Assembly (NCBI RefSeq): GCF_001642475.1
Contig: NW_019173945.1
Location: 1 to 64,000 of the forward strand
Direction of reading: 5' to 3'
Source: Fonsecaea monophora
Lineage: Eukaryota; Ascomycota; Eurotiomycetes; Chaetothyriales; Herpotrichiellaceae
Length of the DNA: 64,000 nucleotides
The position numbers were made by a program, and so were the translations under genes. Within the stretch, counting starts at the first letter, position 1. Each line of letters begins with the position of its first letter. Of the stretch, positions 33,518 to 43,816 are shown piece after piece. The notes beneath the pieces were generated by a model. That model made no database searches and was not told the origin of the DNA. It saw only the letters and a program-made list of their open reading frames with translations.

Positions 33518-34129
33518 ATGGCGATCATCGAACTAGCGCACATCACTCTAAAAAAAGGCCTTCAAGCGACAGACCCTGAACTTAAGAAGAACCTGAAGGA
33601 GGTCAAAAGAGTGATTGAAGACTACAGCAAACTACAAACTCTTTTCTACACCCAAGTCGACGACCCTTCCGTGCTGTTTGTAGTTGGGGCCTGGAAAAAC
33701 AAAGACCAGCATCAGCACGGCTTCGATGGATCCCCCCAACAGGCCGAAATCCTCGAACTGATCAAAGACCAAATGAGCATTAACTGGATGCACTACATTG
33801 ACGTGGACCAATCACGGATTCCACTCGATGCCCCCGTGCTGGCCATCATCAGGGAAAGATTCGCTAAACATGGGGTGGTTAAAACGCAGTTTGACCAGGA
33901 ATTCGCGTCGCAGACCTCTAGTTTGGGCGGGGCGCGATATGGAGCCATTTCGGCGTGGAATATCCCCAAGGACAATAAAGAGAGAGATGTCAGGGTCAAC
34001 TTTTCGGGGTGGGAGAGTGCAGAGGAGGCCACAGCAGCGTTTGTCAACACGATCGAGCATGTCACAGGGTTTCGAGCCACACCAACCGAACTGAATTTCT
34101 TCTTTGCGAAACGGACCGAGCTGGATTGA
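33518..34129 (+). CDS. Dimeric alpha/beta-barrel (ABM-like) protein
   Basis: Single exon, 203 residues from ATG 33518 (MAIIELAHITLKKGLQATDP). Two repeats of the ferredoxin-like ABM fold can be seen: residues 1-100, with LFYTQVDDPSVLFVVGAWKN, and about 108-203, with YGAISAWNIPKDNKERDVRV and NFSGWESAEEATAAFVNT. ABM-type proteins include cofactor-free monooxygenases and cyclases, and also proteins of unknown use. No catalytic residues are certain here. It is divergent from the FAD monooxygenase and upstream of a class II aldolase on the same strand, which suggests a small oxidation or degradation locus. Confidence 0.7.
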   Translation: MAIIELAHITLKKGLQATDPELKKNLKEVKRVIEDYSKLQTLFYTQVDDPSVLFVVGAWKNKDQHQHGFDGSPQQAEILELIKDQMSINWMHYIDVDQSRIPLDAPVLAIIRERFAKHGVVKTQFDQEFASQTSSLGGARYGAISAWNIPKDNKERDVRVNFSGWESAEEATAAFVNTIEHVTGFRATPTELNFFFAKRTELD

Positions 34130-34623
34130 TATGGGCGCGCAGGTAGTGGTATACCGGGCGCAAACTCGAGGGCGAGCTTTGGATTGGCGGGGTGCTTTGA
34201 GTAGGAGCTCCCAGATGTCAGCGGCGTGGTGGACCGGTATTTCTAGTGGTATCTTTGCACTGGCTAGTGATGAGGAATACGATTGCTTCACTCCTCCTCG
34301 ACTCGGAGCCGCGCAGTTTGAGCCCCTCCTTTCGTCCCCGCCTCCCCACCTTTTGTGTTATTTTTGGACGCCGTTTCAATACCTACTCAAGTACTCCACC
34401 ACCCAATACGCTACTTGCTTAATACTTGACTCTCTACCGAGTACAGTGTCTGCTGCGTGAGGCCGTGTGGGGTCGGACTATTCTATGCCGGAACGTCAAA
34501 CAGAACTACTGCTCAACTCCGCATCAGTCTCAATTGAGAGCTGATGAAAGCATCAAGGACATCGGCTTGACCGGCAAGGCTATCTTTCACCTAGATTGAC
34601 TATCCATCCCTACCGCTACTGTC
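34130..34623. other. Intergenic
   Basis: Same-strand spacer between the ABM-like and aldolase genes. Frames overlapping here are not gene-like. A CT-rich stretch at about 34290-34360 may belong to the aldolase promoter. Confidence 0.4.
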
Positions 34624-35484
34624 ATGGCCTCGACAGTCACCACCGACAGCACACTGACTGATGCCCTTCGCGACCTGATCTGGGCGAACCACATTCTAGA
34701 CCACCATGGCGTGGTCGACGCGTACGGACATATCTCGATCCGCCATCCACATGAACCCTCGCAGTACATCATGTGTGGCTACATGGCACCGGCACTGGTG
34801 GCCTCGCCCTCGGACTTGATCTACTACCACGTCGCCGACTCCAGCACGGTCGACCCTAACGCGAAGAAGGGATACTCGGAGCGCTTCATCCACGGCGAGA
34901 TCTACAAGCGATATGCCGGCGTCAACTGCGTCATCCACTCGCACGCCGAGGAAGTTCTGCCCTACGTCGTGAGCATGGGCGTCAAGCTCAAGGCCGTCTA
35001 CCACATGGCGGGCTTCTTGGGCAGCAAGGGCGTCCGGGTTTTCGACATCGACCCGCTCTACCGGGACGGGGAGCAGCGGGACATGCTGGTGAACAACTCG
35101 CGCTTCGGTGCTGCGTTGGCCGACAAGTTCGTGTCCGACCCCGCCCAACAGGCGCCCGAGGAGACTGTGGTCCTGATGCGCCGCCACGGCTTCACTTGCG
35201 TGGCCGACAACATCGTCACCGCCGTCTACCGGGCCATCTACACGCGCATCAACGCCGAGGCGCAGACCAAAGCCATGGCCATCGCCAACAACGTGCCAGG
35301 CCGCGAAGCGCTCCACGACGAGGGCATGGGAGTCGGGTTCCAGGCGCTCACGGATGAGCAGGGCCAGGAATGCGCCGCCATGAACGAAGCGTTTCAGGAC
35401 AAGCCATGGAAGCTGTGGGTCAGGACGGTCGAGAGCCAGCCGCTGTACCGGAACGAGTTGAGTAAGACGTCCACGCTCTCATGA
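34624..35484 (+). CDS. Class II aldolase/adducin family protein
   Basis: Single exon, 286 residues. ATG 34624 opens MASTVTTDSTLTDALRDLIW. The zinc-binding segment HGEIYKRYAGVNCVIHSHAE (His-x-His) and the later RRHGFTCVADN agree with the L-fuculose-phosphate aldolase/adducin fold. A HISIRHPHEPSQYIMCGYMA block near residue 40 fits the phosphate/backbone loop. Family members do retro-aldol cleavage or decarboxylation of small carbonyl compounds; many fungal copies are uncharacterised. High G+C and clean coding suggest an active gene. It shares no sequence of note with the truncated aldolase fragment at 49 kb beyond the fold. Confidence 0.85.
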   Translation: MASTVTTDSTLTDALRDLIWANHILDHHGVVDAYGHISIRHPHEPSQYIMCGYMAPALVASPSDLIYYHVADSSTVDPNAKKGYSERFIHGEIYKRYAGVNCVIHSHAEEVLPYVVSMGVKLKAVYHMAGFLGSKGVRVFDIDPLYRDGEQRDMLVNNSRFGAALADKFVSDPAQQAPEETVVLMRRHGFTCVADNIVTAVYRAIYTRINAEAQTKAMAIANNVPGREALHDEGMGVGFQALTDEQGQECAAMNEAFQDKPWKLWVRTVESQPLYRNELSKTSTLS

Positions 35485-35983
35485 GGCTGGACTGAAAGGG
35501 GCGTGATGAGAAAATTGCAAGTGGCCCTGAGGGCGAGGAAGGATCACGATAATGAAAAGTGCTCTCTTGCGGTCTTTATGCCACTGACTGGAGGGACGTA
35601 TTGATGACAGACGTCTGTGAGCCGGGACGGAATACGGGGTCAATGAGGCAACACCGCGATGAAACGTTCCCCTCTCCTTCTTTTTTTTATTTCCAGCATG
35701 TCATGTTGCCGAAGGAAAATGCGAATCTTTGTAGTGCTGGTTAAGCAAGCGACGAGGAATGAGGATGGACGGATTAATACCATTAATAGCAATTGATCAG
35801 CAGGACCTAATTCTCCCTGCATGCGTAACTTTTCGAGGCCGTTCTTCCTTGCCCCTTCCCAGCAGATACCAAGAGCCCCATTCACTCATCCAGAACGTGG
35901 GATAGGAGAGTGTGAAATATTAACAATGATTGGAAAGCACAGTCCCTGTAACCGAAGCAGCTCTCCTCGAATTCTCAAGTCTC
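35485..35983. other. Convergent intergenic
   Basis: Between stops of the aldolase gene (plus) and the luciferase-domain gene (minus). A poly-T run near 35680. No gene. Confidence 0.45.
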
Positions 35984-36769
35984 TTAGACCTCAACGCCAG
36001 CGACCCACGCAATCCCCGCCCGCACGATGCGCTCCACAACGTCCACCTCGGCCATGGTGCGCGGAGCATATACCATAGCCCACCCTTTATCAACAAACTT
36101 GAGCGGGAACCTCAATCCCCAGCCCTTCTCGACGACGGTCTTGGCATCCGCCTCGGACAGCCAGACGTGCAGGCTCCCTTCGGAGGGATGCGCGTGGGCG
36201 ATCTCCGTGCCTAGGATCTTGTTGTCCTTGGCCTTGGCGTTAAGGGTTTCGAGGGTGGGTTTCGCGTAGATGGCGTCGGTGCTGCCACCTTCGGTCTTGC
36301 TAGGGCGGAGGTCCAGGACGGAAGGGTTTTTGGCGGCCAACGAGGCCATCATGGACGACACCCGTTCTTCGACACCCGGGTCCGCCGTGCCGGTCTTGTA
36401 TGGGATCTGGCGCTGCGGCATGGTGCGGGCCATGATTGACGGTCTGGCGCCCTCCCGCGCCGGGATGGTCGCTGGGTCGAGATACCTGGGCCCCGCGGAC
36501 GAGAGAGGCGACGGGTCGGAAAGGTCGTCCTTGCCGAACAGCAGCAGGCGGTTCAGACGGAGCTTCGTCATGCGCCAGTACCCGGCCCAGGTGGGCGGGG
36601 TGCCTCCCGTGCCGAAGGACTTCCACGCGTGGAAATCGTTCAGCACCCACGCGAGGGACAGCGTCAGCGCGACCGCGGTCGTCGTTGCCGCAGTCTGGCG
36701 TGGTCGGGCATTGACCGCGTCGATGAATTTGTGGTACTGCGTTGCGACGGTCGAGGTGATTGACTCCAT
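35984..36769 (-). CDS. Luciferase-domain (DUF5519) protein
   Basis: Single exon, 261 residues, from ATG 36769 (MESITSTVATQYHKFIDAVN). One membrane segment (TTTAVALTLSLAWVLNDF, about 29-46) anchors it. The C-terminal part has EIAHAHPSEGSLHVWLSEAD, then KTVVEKGWGLRFPL and MVYAPRTMAEVDVVERIV, the pattern of the DUF5519/luciferase-like family of fungal proteins. The function of the family is unknown; the name is by analogy, not light emission. The gene is GC-rich, so large shadow frames run opposite. Start is the first ATG in frame. Confidence 0.8.
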   Translation of the reverse strand: MESITSTVATQYHKFIDAVNARPRQTAATTTAVALTLSLAWVLNDFHAWKSFGTGGTPPTWAGYWRMTKLRLNRLLLFGKDDLSDPSPLSSAGPRYLDPATIPAREGARPSIMARTMPQRQIPYKTGTADPGVEERVSSMMASLAAKNPSVLDLRPSKTEGGSTDAIYAKPTLETLNAKAKDNKILGTEIAHAHPSEGSLHVWLSEADAKTVVEKGWGLRFPLKFVDKGWAMVYAPRTMAEVDVVERIVRAGIAWVAGVEV

Positions 36770-38541
36770 GACTCGTGTGCGCCGACGAGAGTTAGGTGTG
36801 GTGGCTCGTTTCGGGGCCTTGTAACTGTCCAGTTATGTGTACGTGGAACCCGCTCTCAGGTGCAGGTGAGACGGTCTTTCGACAGCTAACGCACAAACGC
36901 TCCTAGGAGATGAGATATGTCGGACCTCGATGCAGATCAGATTAAAGCCGTTCCGGGAATTATCGCGATCGGACAACGACGGTGACGGCGATGATGAAGG
37001 CGATATCGCAGGTTAGTGGAAGTGATGACCCTCGGAGGTTTGTCCCCCTGAATTGCAATGGTAAGGTAAGTAGGTGGACCGTTTCCCCGCAAAGTATTAA
37101 TATCTTTCACTAGTGCTGTTCCCTCATTTGGTCTAGCGTTCAGCGCCGCTTTATTTAGCAACATTTTCCTGTCGCACGTCGAGTGGTCCTTCGTTTGACC
37201 TTCCTTTTCACCTCCTACTGTGTCCCATGTCTTGGTGGAGGGACACTTGGTAGACGGTGCGGCGAGGCTCGAGAAACAGATCATACTTCCTGTGCTGCGC
37301 CATCTGCAGAGGAGCACTTTGCAATTCCGGTGTTTACAAGTCCGTCGTTGAGGCCAACTGTTCCGTTTCGTCATCTGCCCAGGAACAGTCGAGGACATGC
37401 AGAGAGAGCTGTCTGCAAGATACAAAATGATTGGAAAGCACACTTGGGGGAAGTCTCAGCTGTTCAAGCATCACGGTCTGTCACGAACCACCAAGTACAC
37501 CACGCACGTGACAACCCCTTATTATTTAAGCACCGCATGCTCACCGCCTGAGGGAAGCTTCCCTTCCCTCATGCTTCGAGTCTTAGTTAAGATATACTAT
37601 CCAGGAATACCTATACCTACCTGTTACCTATCACTGCCCTCTGCCTATCCATATTGCTAACACGGCCATACCGAATGGGTTATCGTCCTTAGTCTTCTTT
37701 CGCTGATAATGACATTCTAGTCAATCGATCAACCACCAGTCAGAGACACAACTTTGCAGATTGCATGGGATGTCTCATGGTGACTCTAATTTCCAACCTC
37801 GCAGTCTAGGCGTGACAATATCCGTCACCATCGTCATCGCCTTCGCCTTCTACAAATTTTTTTCAGCTTTGCAGAACTAATAACCGCCAGAAACACGGAC
37901 TGTCTTCTGGATTATTGCCAGGCACTCTGCTACGAAAGGACTTGATGTTCCGGATGAGCTTAAGCACGTGCAAAGTCATGGGCTCCTCGATACATCAGTC
38001 GTTGAAGGAGTACGGGTCTAATCAATACAATGTTATCGACGACTCAGAGTCAATAGCAGCCTAAGGAAACTCCAGAACCAGATGCCACTCAAGACAGAAC
38101 GATCCAATCTCTATATGAACCTTAAGTATCACCAATAATGTTATGGATTATTGCCATAGGCTGTAATATATCGGTTCCTCGAAGGACGGGTGATTGGATC
38201 TCACTGGCGCGGAGATTTCCCACATTGGCATATATCCCGGCAGCCACGAGTGCAGGACTTTTGTAACGACTGAGGAGCGACGACAAGCAGGCCAACCCGT
38301 GCTTTTGAAAGGTTCTGGGGTAACCTAAACTGAGATGGACGATTATCGTAGCTACCAGTAGGTCATATTCCGAACGTATACTCGAAAACGAAAAAGTCGG
38401 ATCGTGAATGAGGTTAGCCTTGTGATGAATGGGAATGATTACGTTCTGATTCGTGTTACCGGCTCATTCTTTCTGGAAATTCTTACGTCTTTATTTCTTT
38501 CAGTCGTAGATAAAATCCTCTGAGTCCTCCGAACAGGTAGC
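36770..38541. other. 1.8-kb stretch without a supported gene
   Basis: Frames of up to 168 codons exist on the minus strand near 36937-37443 but have no motif, no plausible splicing and no bias. TA-rich words accumulate around 37600-38400. I see no repeats or RNA gene. Confidence 0.5.
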
Positions 38542-40100
38542 CTACAACTTAAGTTTCCGTCCGCTCGTTCTGTTTAGCTGCAGTACGTCTCTCTCCTCAA
38601 GTCTGTACTTTTCCAAGAGGTCCCGCGTCTTCTGCTTCTGGCCCTCAATTCTCCTCAGCAACGCAGGGCCGCGCTTACTCTCATTGCGACCAAGCTGAAT
38701 AATGTGTACCTCGTCAGGACCGTCCACAATTCTCATTGTGCGGGCGTTAGCCAACATCGCCGCAAGAGGAGTGTCTTGTGATACACCCGCCCCGCCGTAT
38801 GCTTGTATCGCGCGGTCCACAATGTCAAGGTACATTGACGGTACTTGAACCTTTATCTTGGCAATCTCATGCAGTGCGTTCTTCGCATTCTCCTCGTCAA
38901 TTTTTATAGCAGCGTTCAGGACTGCAAGGCGAGCAGAGTCGATTTCGATACGTGAACGTGCAACACGTTCGAGTATCATACCCTGCTTGTGGAGTTGTTT
39001 GCCAAAAGGGGTCTTAGTAGTGTCGTTAATACGTGCTAAGAAGTATTCGAGAGCTCTCTCAGCCTAATTGTTATAAGTTAAATCGTAGAACAAACACCTT
39101 AGTGTAGCACTTACAGCACCAATCGATCTCATGGCGTGGTGAATACGACCAGGACCGAGGCGACCTTGAACGACCTCGAAACCTCTTCCTCTGCCAAGAA
39201 CCATATTGTCTTTGTGAACACGAACGTCGTTGAAAGATATATGACCGTGACCGTGTGGAGCCGCGTCGAAACCGATGACGGACAGCATACGGTGGACCGT
39301 GATACCTAAGGTGTCTGCTGGCACGAGAATAACTGATTGTCGTTTGTATTTGTCAGGGTTTTCTGGGTCGGTTTTCGCCATAACGATATAAATTTTGCAT
39401 CTTCTGTCACCAGCACCACTTGACCACCATTTCTGTGTATATTAGCAACGTCGTTGTCCTTTTTTAGAGTGAAAAAGTACCTGTCCGTTAAGAATATAGT
39501 AGTCTCCGTCTAGACGCGCAGCGAGCTCGATATTCGTAGCGTCGCTCGAGGCCACCTGGGGCTCGGTCATCAAGAAAGCCGATCGTATCTCTCCTTTCAA
39601 GAGAGGAGCTAGCCACTTGTCCTTCTGAGCTTCGTTCCCATATTTTGCCAGGAGCTCTATATTGCCAGTGTCCGGAGCTGAACAATTCGTGGCCTCGCTG
39701 GCGATCACAGACTTGCCAAGATATTCTGCCATCAAGCCATATTCGAGGTTGCTAAAGCCTGGACTCTCCTGAAAATGATTCTTTGGTAGGAACAGGTTCC
39801 AAAGTCCCAGGCTTTTGGCTCTGGTCTTGAGGTCTTCGATGATTCTAGGGTGAGAGTCGAAGCGTGCAACCGTTCCAGTGCCGAGTTGCTGCTCGAAGAC
39901 AGGATCCGCGGGAATACATTCTTCCTCAACAAAACGTTCAACCTGAGAAAATCAGTAAAAACATCGAATAGGAGAGATAGTCGTACGAGATCGAGGGTCT
40001 CCCTTGCGCGCTGGCTCACGAACGGTCGAGCGATGACGGGGATTCGTCCGGACGCAGGGATGCGGTCATCCATTTGATTGACGCGGTAGTGCAGAGACAT
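38542..40100 (-). CDS. Acyl-CoA dehydrogenase family protein
   Basis: Four exons (40100-39987, 39942-39481, 39432-39115, 39063-38542) join to 471 residues. It oxidises acyl-CoA thioesters with FAD. Visible blocks: AFLMTEPQVASSDATNIELA (the FAD/substrate segment), KWWSSGAGDRRCK after the second intron, GRLGPGRIHHAMRSIGAAER and QAYGGAGVSQDTPLAAM, and then ANARTMRIVDGPDEVHI near residue 412. The pattern with IVDGPDEVH matches the ACAD10/11-like branch of peroxisomal or mitochondrial dehydrogenases; organelle targeting is not obvious. The real start is ATG 40100 (MSLHYRVNQMDDRIPA). All three splice junctions preserve the frame, supporting an intact gene. Confidence 0.88.
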
Positions 40101-40674
40101 ATTCCTCCAGCTCAAAAGAGAAAGGTTCGAAGCAATCTGGAACTGTTTGAAAGTAAATGAAAGGTCTATTTAATCACAAAGACGATGCTCAAAAAGAAAG
40201 TGGACCGAGGCAGAGTGAAGTGACATGTCCGACTAATCACACAAGGACAGAACCACCCGACTATCTCAATTGCTCAGGGATCAGAAGATATAGCAGAATC
40301 CACCGGAAGACGTGTTCGCTCCGGTTAATATCCGTTTGCAATTCCCACGAGACTTTCAGATATGCGCAGACCTACCGGGTATACACCCGAATTTTGTATC
40401 TCAACCAGGCTGCAATCCCCAATCGTCCGCTTCTACAATCGAATCCAGACTGGGCGATTCCGACTAGCGCCAACCAAGCGATGGACGCCGGCGGAAGACA
40501 TTGCGGCGTTCCAAGTTCAACTTCGTTTGATATATTCCGTTCCGACAGGCCATAGTGATCTGTAGTGACCCTATTGGTCCAGATAACGGGGATTTGGGTG
40601 CAGCTTGAAAGAAGTGCATTGCGTGTCACCCATGGGCTCAGGATTTACGCTCGTGACTCGATAGGTTGTGCTTG
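40101..40674. other. Intergenic
   Basis: No gene on either strand; lies between the acyl-CoA dehydrogenase start and the end of the decayed alcohol dehydrogenase. Frames here lack motifs. Confidence 0.4.
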
Positions 40675-41820
40675 GATTTGTCGCTCACGTCGCCCAATTC
40701 CAGGACAACCCTGCCTTGCAACTTTTCCTTCGCCATTTTTTGGAATACCTCCGCGAGATTTTCCATACGCTTCATAGTAGAACGGGGCTTCACCACTCCA
40801 CTGCCGAAAGAGTCAGTTCTGTTTTAGTTTAGAGGTGCAATATATCGAGCTGCTAGCCAGAGAATTTCGATGGTGTTCTTTCTGGTGCCGACTGCGGAAC
40901 CCACAACTCGCAGCTCTCGAGCCAGTAATTTCCCAGGTACTGCTGTCGAATAGGGAGAAGGTCTCCCTCGGGTATGCCGACGCAAACAAGTGTTACCCAA
41001 AATTTCAACATTTGCCGCCCTTGAGCATATGACGAGTTGCTCGCAGCGCAGACAATCGCTGCTGCAACGCCTTCTCCTTGCATAAGAGCCTTCACATGAT
41101 CCAAGATATGTTCATAGCTTTCATAATTTTCCGAATATTTCTCCAGAGAGATGAATGCCTCAGCACCCCATTCCCTCGCCAACGCCTCCTTCTCTCCCGA
41201 ATCGATTCCAATCATTCGACAGCCCATACTCTTGGCACTAATTTGAAGAGCTAAATGGCCTAACCCGCTACCTACTCCTGTTATAACGACCTAGCTACCT
41301 GGTCGTGCGTTAGATTCGAGAAGCGCCCTGTATATAGTGACGCGTCCATAGAGCATTGGAGCTGCTGTCTCATTGGGGAGATCTTCTGGAATACGGGTGA
41401 CATTGTGAGCCCAGCTTACAAGGTACTATTGAAATGTACCTGGAGCACAGTAGCCGCTAATTTGTCTCAGAGAACAATTGGGATCAGCGCCACTCAGACA
41501 CACAATTCCCACATGCAGATGCGATCCATTTTACGCCGACCTGGTCCCCAATTTTAACGCTAGATGTTGTCACATCAGGACCTATGGCAGCCACAACTCC
41601 CATTCCTTCGTGGCCACCGACTTGACCTTCTCAGGTAGGAGCTAGCAACCACTTCCAAGAATTGCTTGACACCGTAATTGAAGCCCGAGTCCACTAGAAG
41701 GTCAGGAGAATACCTACCACATAACAGCCAAATCAGATTGACAGACGCCCGAATGTGTCAATTTTACAAGCACTTCCCCGGCTCTCGGCCGTGGAGTTTC
41801 GATGTTGTCAAGCTGATGCT
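40675..41820 (-). pseudogene. Broken zinc alcohol dehydrogenase (ADH1-like)
   Basis: The minus strand reads as most of a fermentative-type Zn alcohol dehydrogenase: PRPRAGEVLVKLTHSGVCQS (catalytic zinc Cys) then VGGHEGMGVVAAIGPDVT, WIASACGNC (structural zinc), GYCAPGTFQ, SWAHNVTRIPEDLPNETAAP, VVITGVGSGLGHLALQIS (NAD loop), and at the end NLAEVFQKMAKEKLQGRVVL. Frame changes occur near 41640, 41530 and 40810. In-frame TAG codons stand after GTFQ and after ARPGS, each a C-to-T change from CAG. A central stretch (41227-40853) is still open. It is a full-length gene lost by point mutation rather than truncation, with the stop types expected from RIP. Confidence 0.8.
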
Positions 41821-42305
41821 GGAAATTGTCGACAAAGTAGGTTTCTGAAGCTAGGTTCCTGGCTTGCGTCCGTTATTCTGAGCCAGTCTTTGACGATCCA
41901 AAGATACCACCCAACCTGGCATCTCGCATCCGAGGCAGTGGAGGTGCCTCGGCAAGCATTGACGTGGTCAGATGCTGCGGCCCTCTCGTTTGACCAACCC
42001 TTGCACATTGGTATCAAATCTACCAAAGGGTGAACGCAAAGCATTGTGATCAGTCGAAGTGGTGTCGGACTGTGACCAATCAGTGGACGAAAGACCCACT
42101 GTTTATTCTTGGTATGATAACATCGATCTCGCCGCTTTACGTAGGATTCATAATGCGGCTGCAAGGCCACATGTCTATGCTTGTTGTCTAGAAGTCAATC
42201 TTCCGTGAACAAAAAGGATCTCAATCTCTTCAATATATAACTCACATTTTGGTCTTGATTCGACAACTTATTTGATAACACGATTCTTACCAGCCCCAAA
42301 ACACC
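41821..42305. promoter_or_regulatory. Upstream region of the NmrA-like gene
   Basis: Mostly featureless sequence. A TATATAA at 42234-42240 lies 66 bp before the ATG at 42306 and is a credible TATA box. Confidence 0.5.
42234..42240 (+). promoter_or_regulatory. TATA box of the NmrA-like gene
   Basis: TATATAA, 66 bp upstream of the start codon at 42306. Confidence 0.5.
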
Positions 42306-43226
42306 ATGTCCACAATTAAAAAGGTTGTTGTTCTTGGAGCTGGAGGTAATGTTGGGAAAAGTATCATCAAAGCCTTGCTTGCTGAGAATGGAAGATTTGA
42401 AGTCACCGGACTTACCCGTGAAGCTTCGAGCGCTAGGCTTCCGGCGGACGTCCAGCATTTGAGGTCGGACTTCTCTCAACAGTCCTTGATTCATGCTTTC
42501 CAAGGACAAGAAGCCATAGTCAGCACACTCTCTGGCGGTGGTTTAGCTGAGCAGTCTGCCATCGTCGACGCTGCAATTGCTGCTGGGGTCCGGGTCTTCA
42601 TCCCATCTGAGTACGGCATCGACACGGCGAACCCTGCGGCGACAGAGGTGGTCCCGTTCCTCAAAGCCAAAGTTGCTGCAGTCGACTACCTTCGGTCCAA
42701 GCAGGACAAGATTTCTTGGACGGCAGTCATAATCGGTGCGCTCTTTGACTGGGGTCTAAACATTCCAGGCTTCGGCGGTTGGAATGTGCCTGATCGTAAA
42801 GTCACGATCTACGACGGGGGGGAAATTCCGTATGAGGCGACAACCTTGGACCAAGTCGGCCGGGGGGTCACTGCGATCTTAAAACATCCTGACATTACCA
42901 AAAATAACTACGTCTATATCAACAGCTTCACAATTACACAAAATCAACTGTTGGAGATTTTCGAAAAGATTACTGGTGATCAATTCGCCGTTACACACGA
43001 TTCATCCGAACAGCTATGGCAGAGCGGTTTCAACCAAATCCAAGAAGGACAACGACTTGGCGTTCTGGCTCAAATTGCTTCGGCCTTTTATGCAAAAGGT
43101 GCAGAACTGAACCTCGCCAACTACTCGAAGACACGGGGGCTGTGGAATGACAGATTGGAGATTCCAAATGAAAAGTTGGAGAGTTTTCTAAAGGAATATC
43201 TCTCCACCAGACCCAACTCACAGTAA
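42306..43226 (+). CDS. NmrA-like / isoflavone-reductase-like NAD(P)-binding protein
   Basis: Single exon, 306 residues. KKVVVLGAGGNVGKSIIKAL is the NAD(P) Rossmann loop; VTGLTREASSARLPADVQ and GVRVFIPSEYGIDTANP follow as in PCBER/isoflavone-reductase-like (NmrA) proteins. ITKNNYVYINSFTITQNQL and TGDQFAVTHDSSEQLW are in the usual C-terminal part. Such proteins reduce small aromatic or phenolic substrates, or act as redox sensors like NmrA; which applies is unknown. The gene is intact and has a TATA box. It sits in a region of broken genes, so its survival suggests it is used. Confidence 0.85.
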   Translation: MSTIKKVVVLGAGGNVGKSIIKALLAENGRFEVTGLTREASSARLPADVQHLRSDFSQQSLIHAFQGQEAIVSTLSGGGLAEQSAIVDAAIAAGVRVFIPSEYGIDTANPAATEVVPFLKAKVAAVDYLRSKQDKISWTAVIIGALFDWGLNIPGFGGWNVPDRKVTIYDGGEIPYEATTLDQVGRGVTAILKHPDITKNNYVYINSFTITQNQLLEIFEKITGDQFAVTHDSSEQLWQSGFNQIQEGQRLGVLAQIASAFYAKGAELNLANYSKTRGLWNDRLEIPNEKLESFLKEYLSTRPNSQ

Positions 43227-43816
43227 CTAGTTTGTACTCAAATCAGGAAATACCGACTTCTTTCTAATTCGAAGCCTACGATCCATTTCCTTTTTAAACG
43301 CGTTATTGATGATGTGTATAAACTCGAATCAGGTTGCTTGGGCTGTTTCTTGATCAAATGGCGTGGCGTAAACAGGTTTTGACTGTCTCTTGAAAGTTGA
43401 AGTGTATTAAGCTTCTAAATAGCAGTATTCTCACATCAATATGGGTAAAGCTCAGATTGCCGAGGTAAATAGCAGCCACGTTGAAAGCGCCTGCTACCCG
43501 GGTTAAAACCAGGTGCAGGCGCCCTGAATAGGACTGTCAGATGCCTCTGCACCGCACGGCCAATCTTTCCATCGATACCAAGCTCTTCGAGTAGCGAAGC
43601 GGTGAAGTCTTTTGGACGCATTCCGTGTACAGACAGCTCGAATCCAGGTTCTGATGACAAGCGGCGGAAGAGGCGGCGAATCTCTAAATCGTCTCCCAAA
43701 AGGAGTACACAGCGCCTCCGGCGCATAGTGGTGCCAGAAGGTAGTGCTATTGCTATCCACAATGACAGATGCTGTCTGTCAGGCTCACGGCAAGGGATTT
43801 CAGGCTAGGGAACTTG
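43227..43816. other. Convergent intergenic with unrecognised open frame
   Basis: A 108-codon minus-strand frame (43762-43436) and a parallel one in another frame read somewhat like one decayed protein (IVDSNSTTFWHHYAPEA followed by LLLGDDLEIRRLFRRLSSEP with a frame change). I cannot name it. It may be a small remnant gene. Confidence 0.35.

Noticed and set aside
34696..35316. 206-codon frame on the minus strand opposite the class II aldolase
   Set aside because: It is the GC-rich antisense shadow of an aldolase with clear zinc motifs; its own translation is repetitive in Val/Asp/Gly with no domain.
36937..37443. 168-codon minus-strand frame
   Set aside because: No motif or regular coding bias; it covers what looks like plain intergenic sequence.
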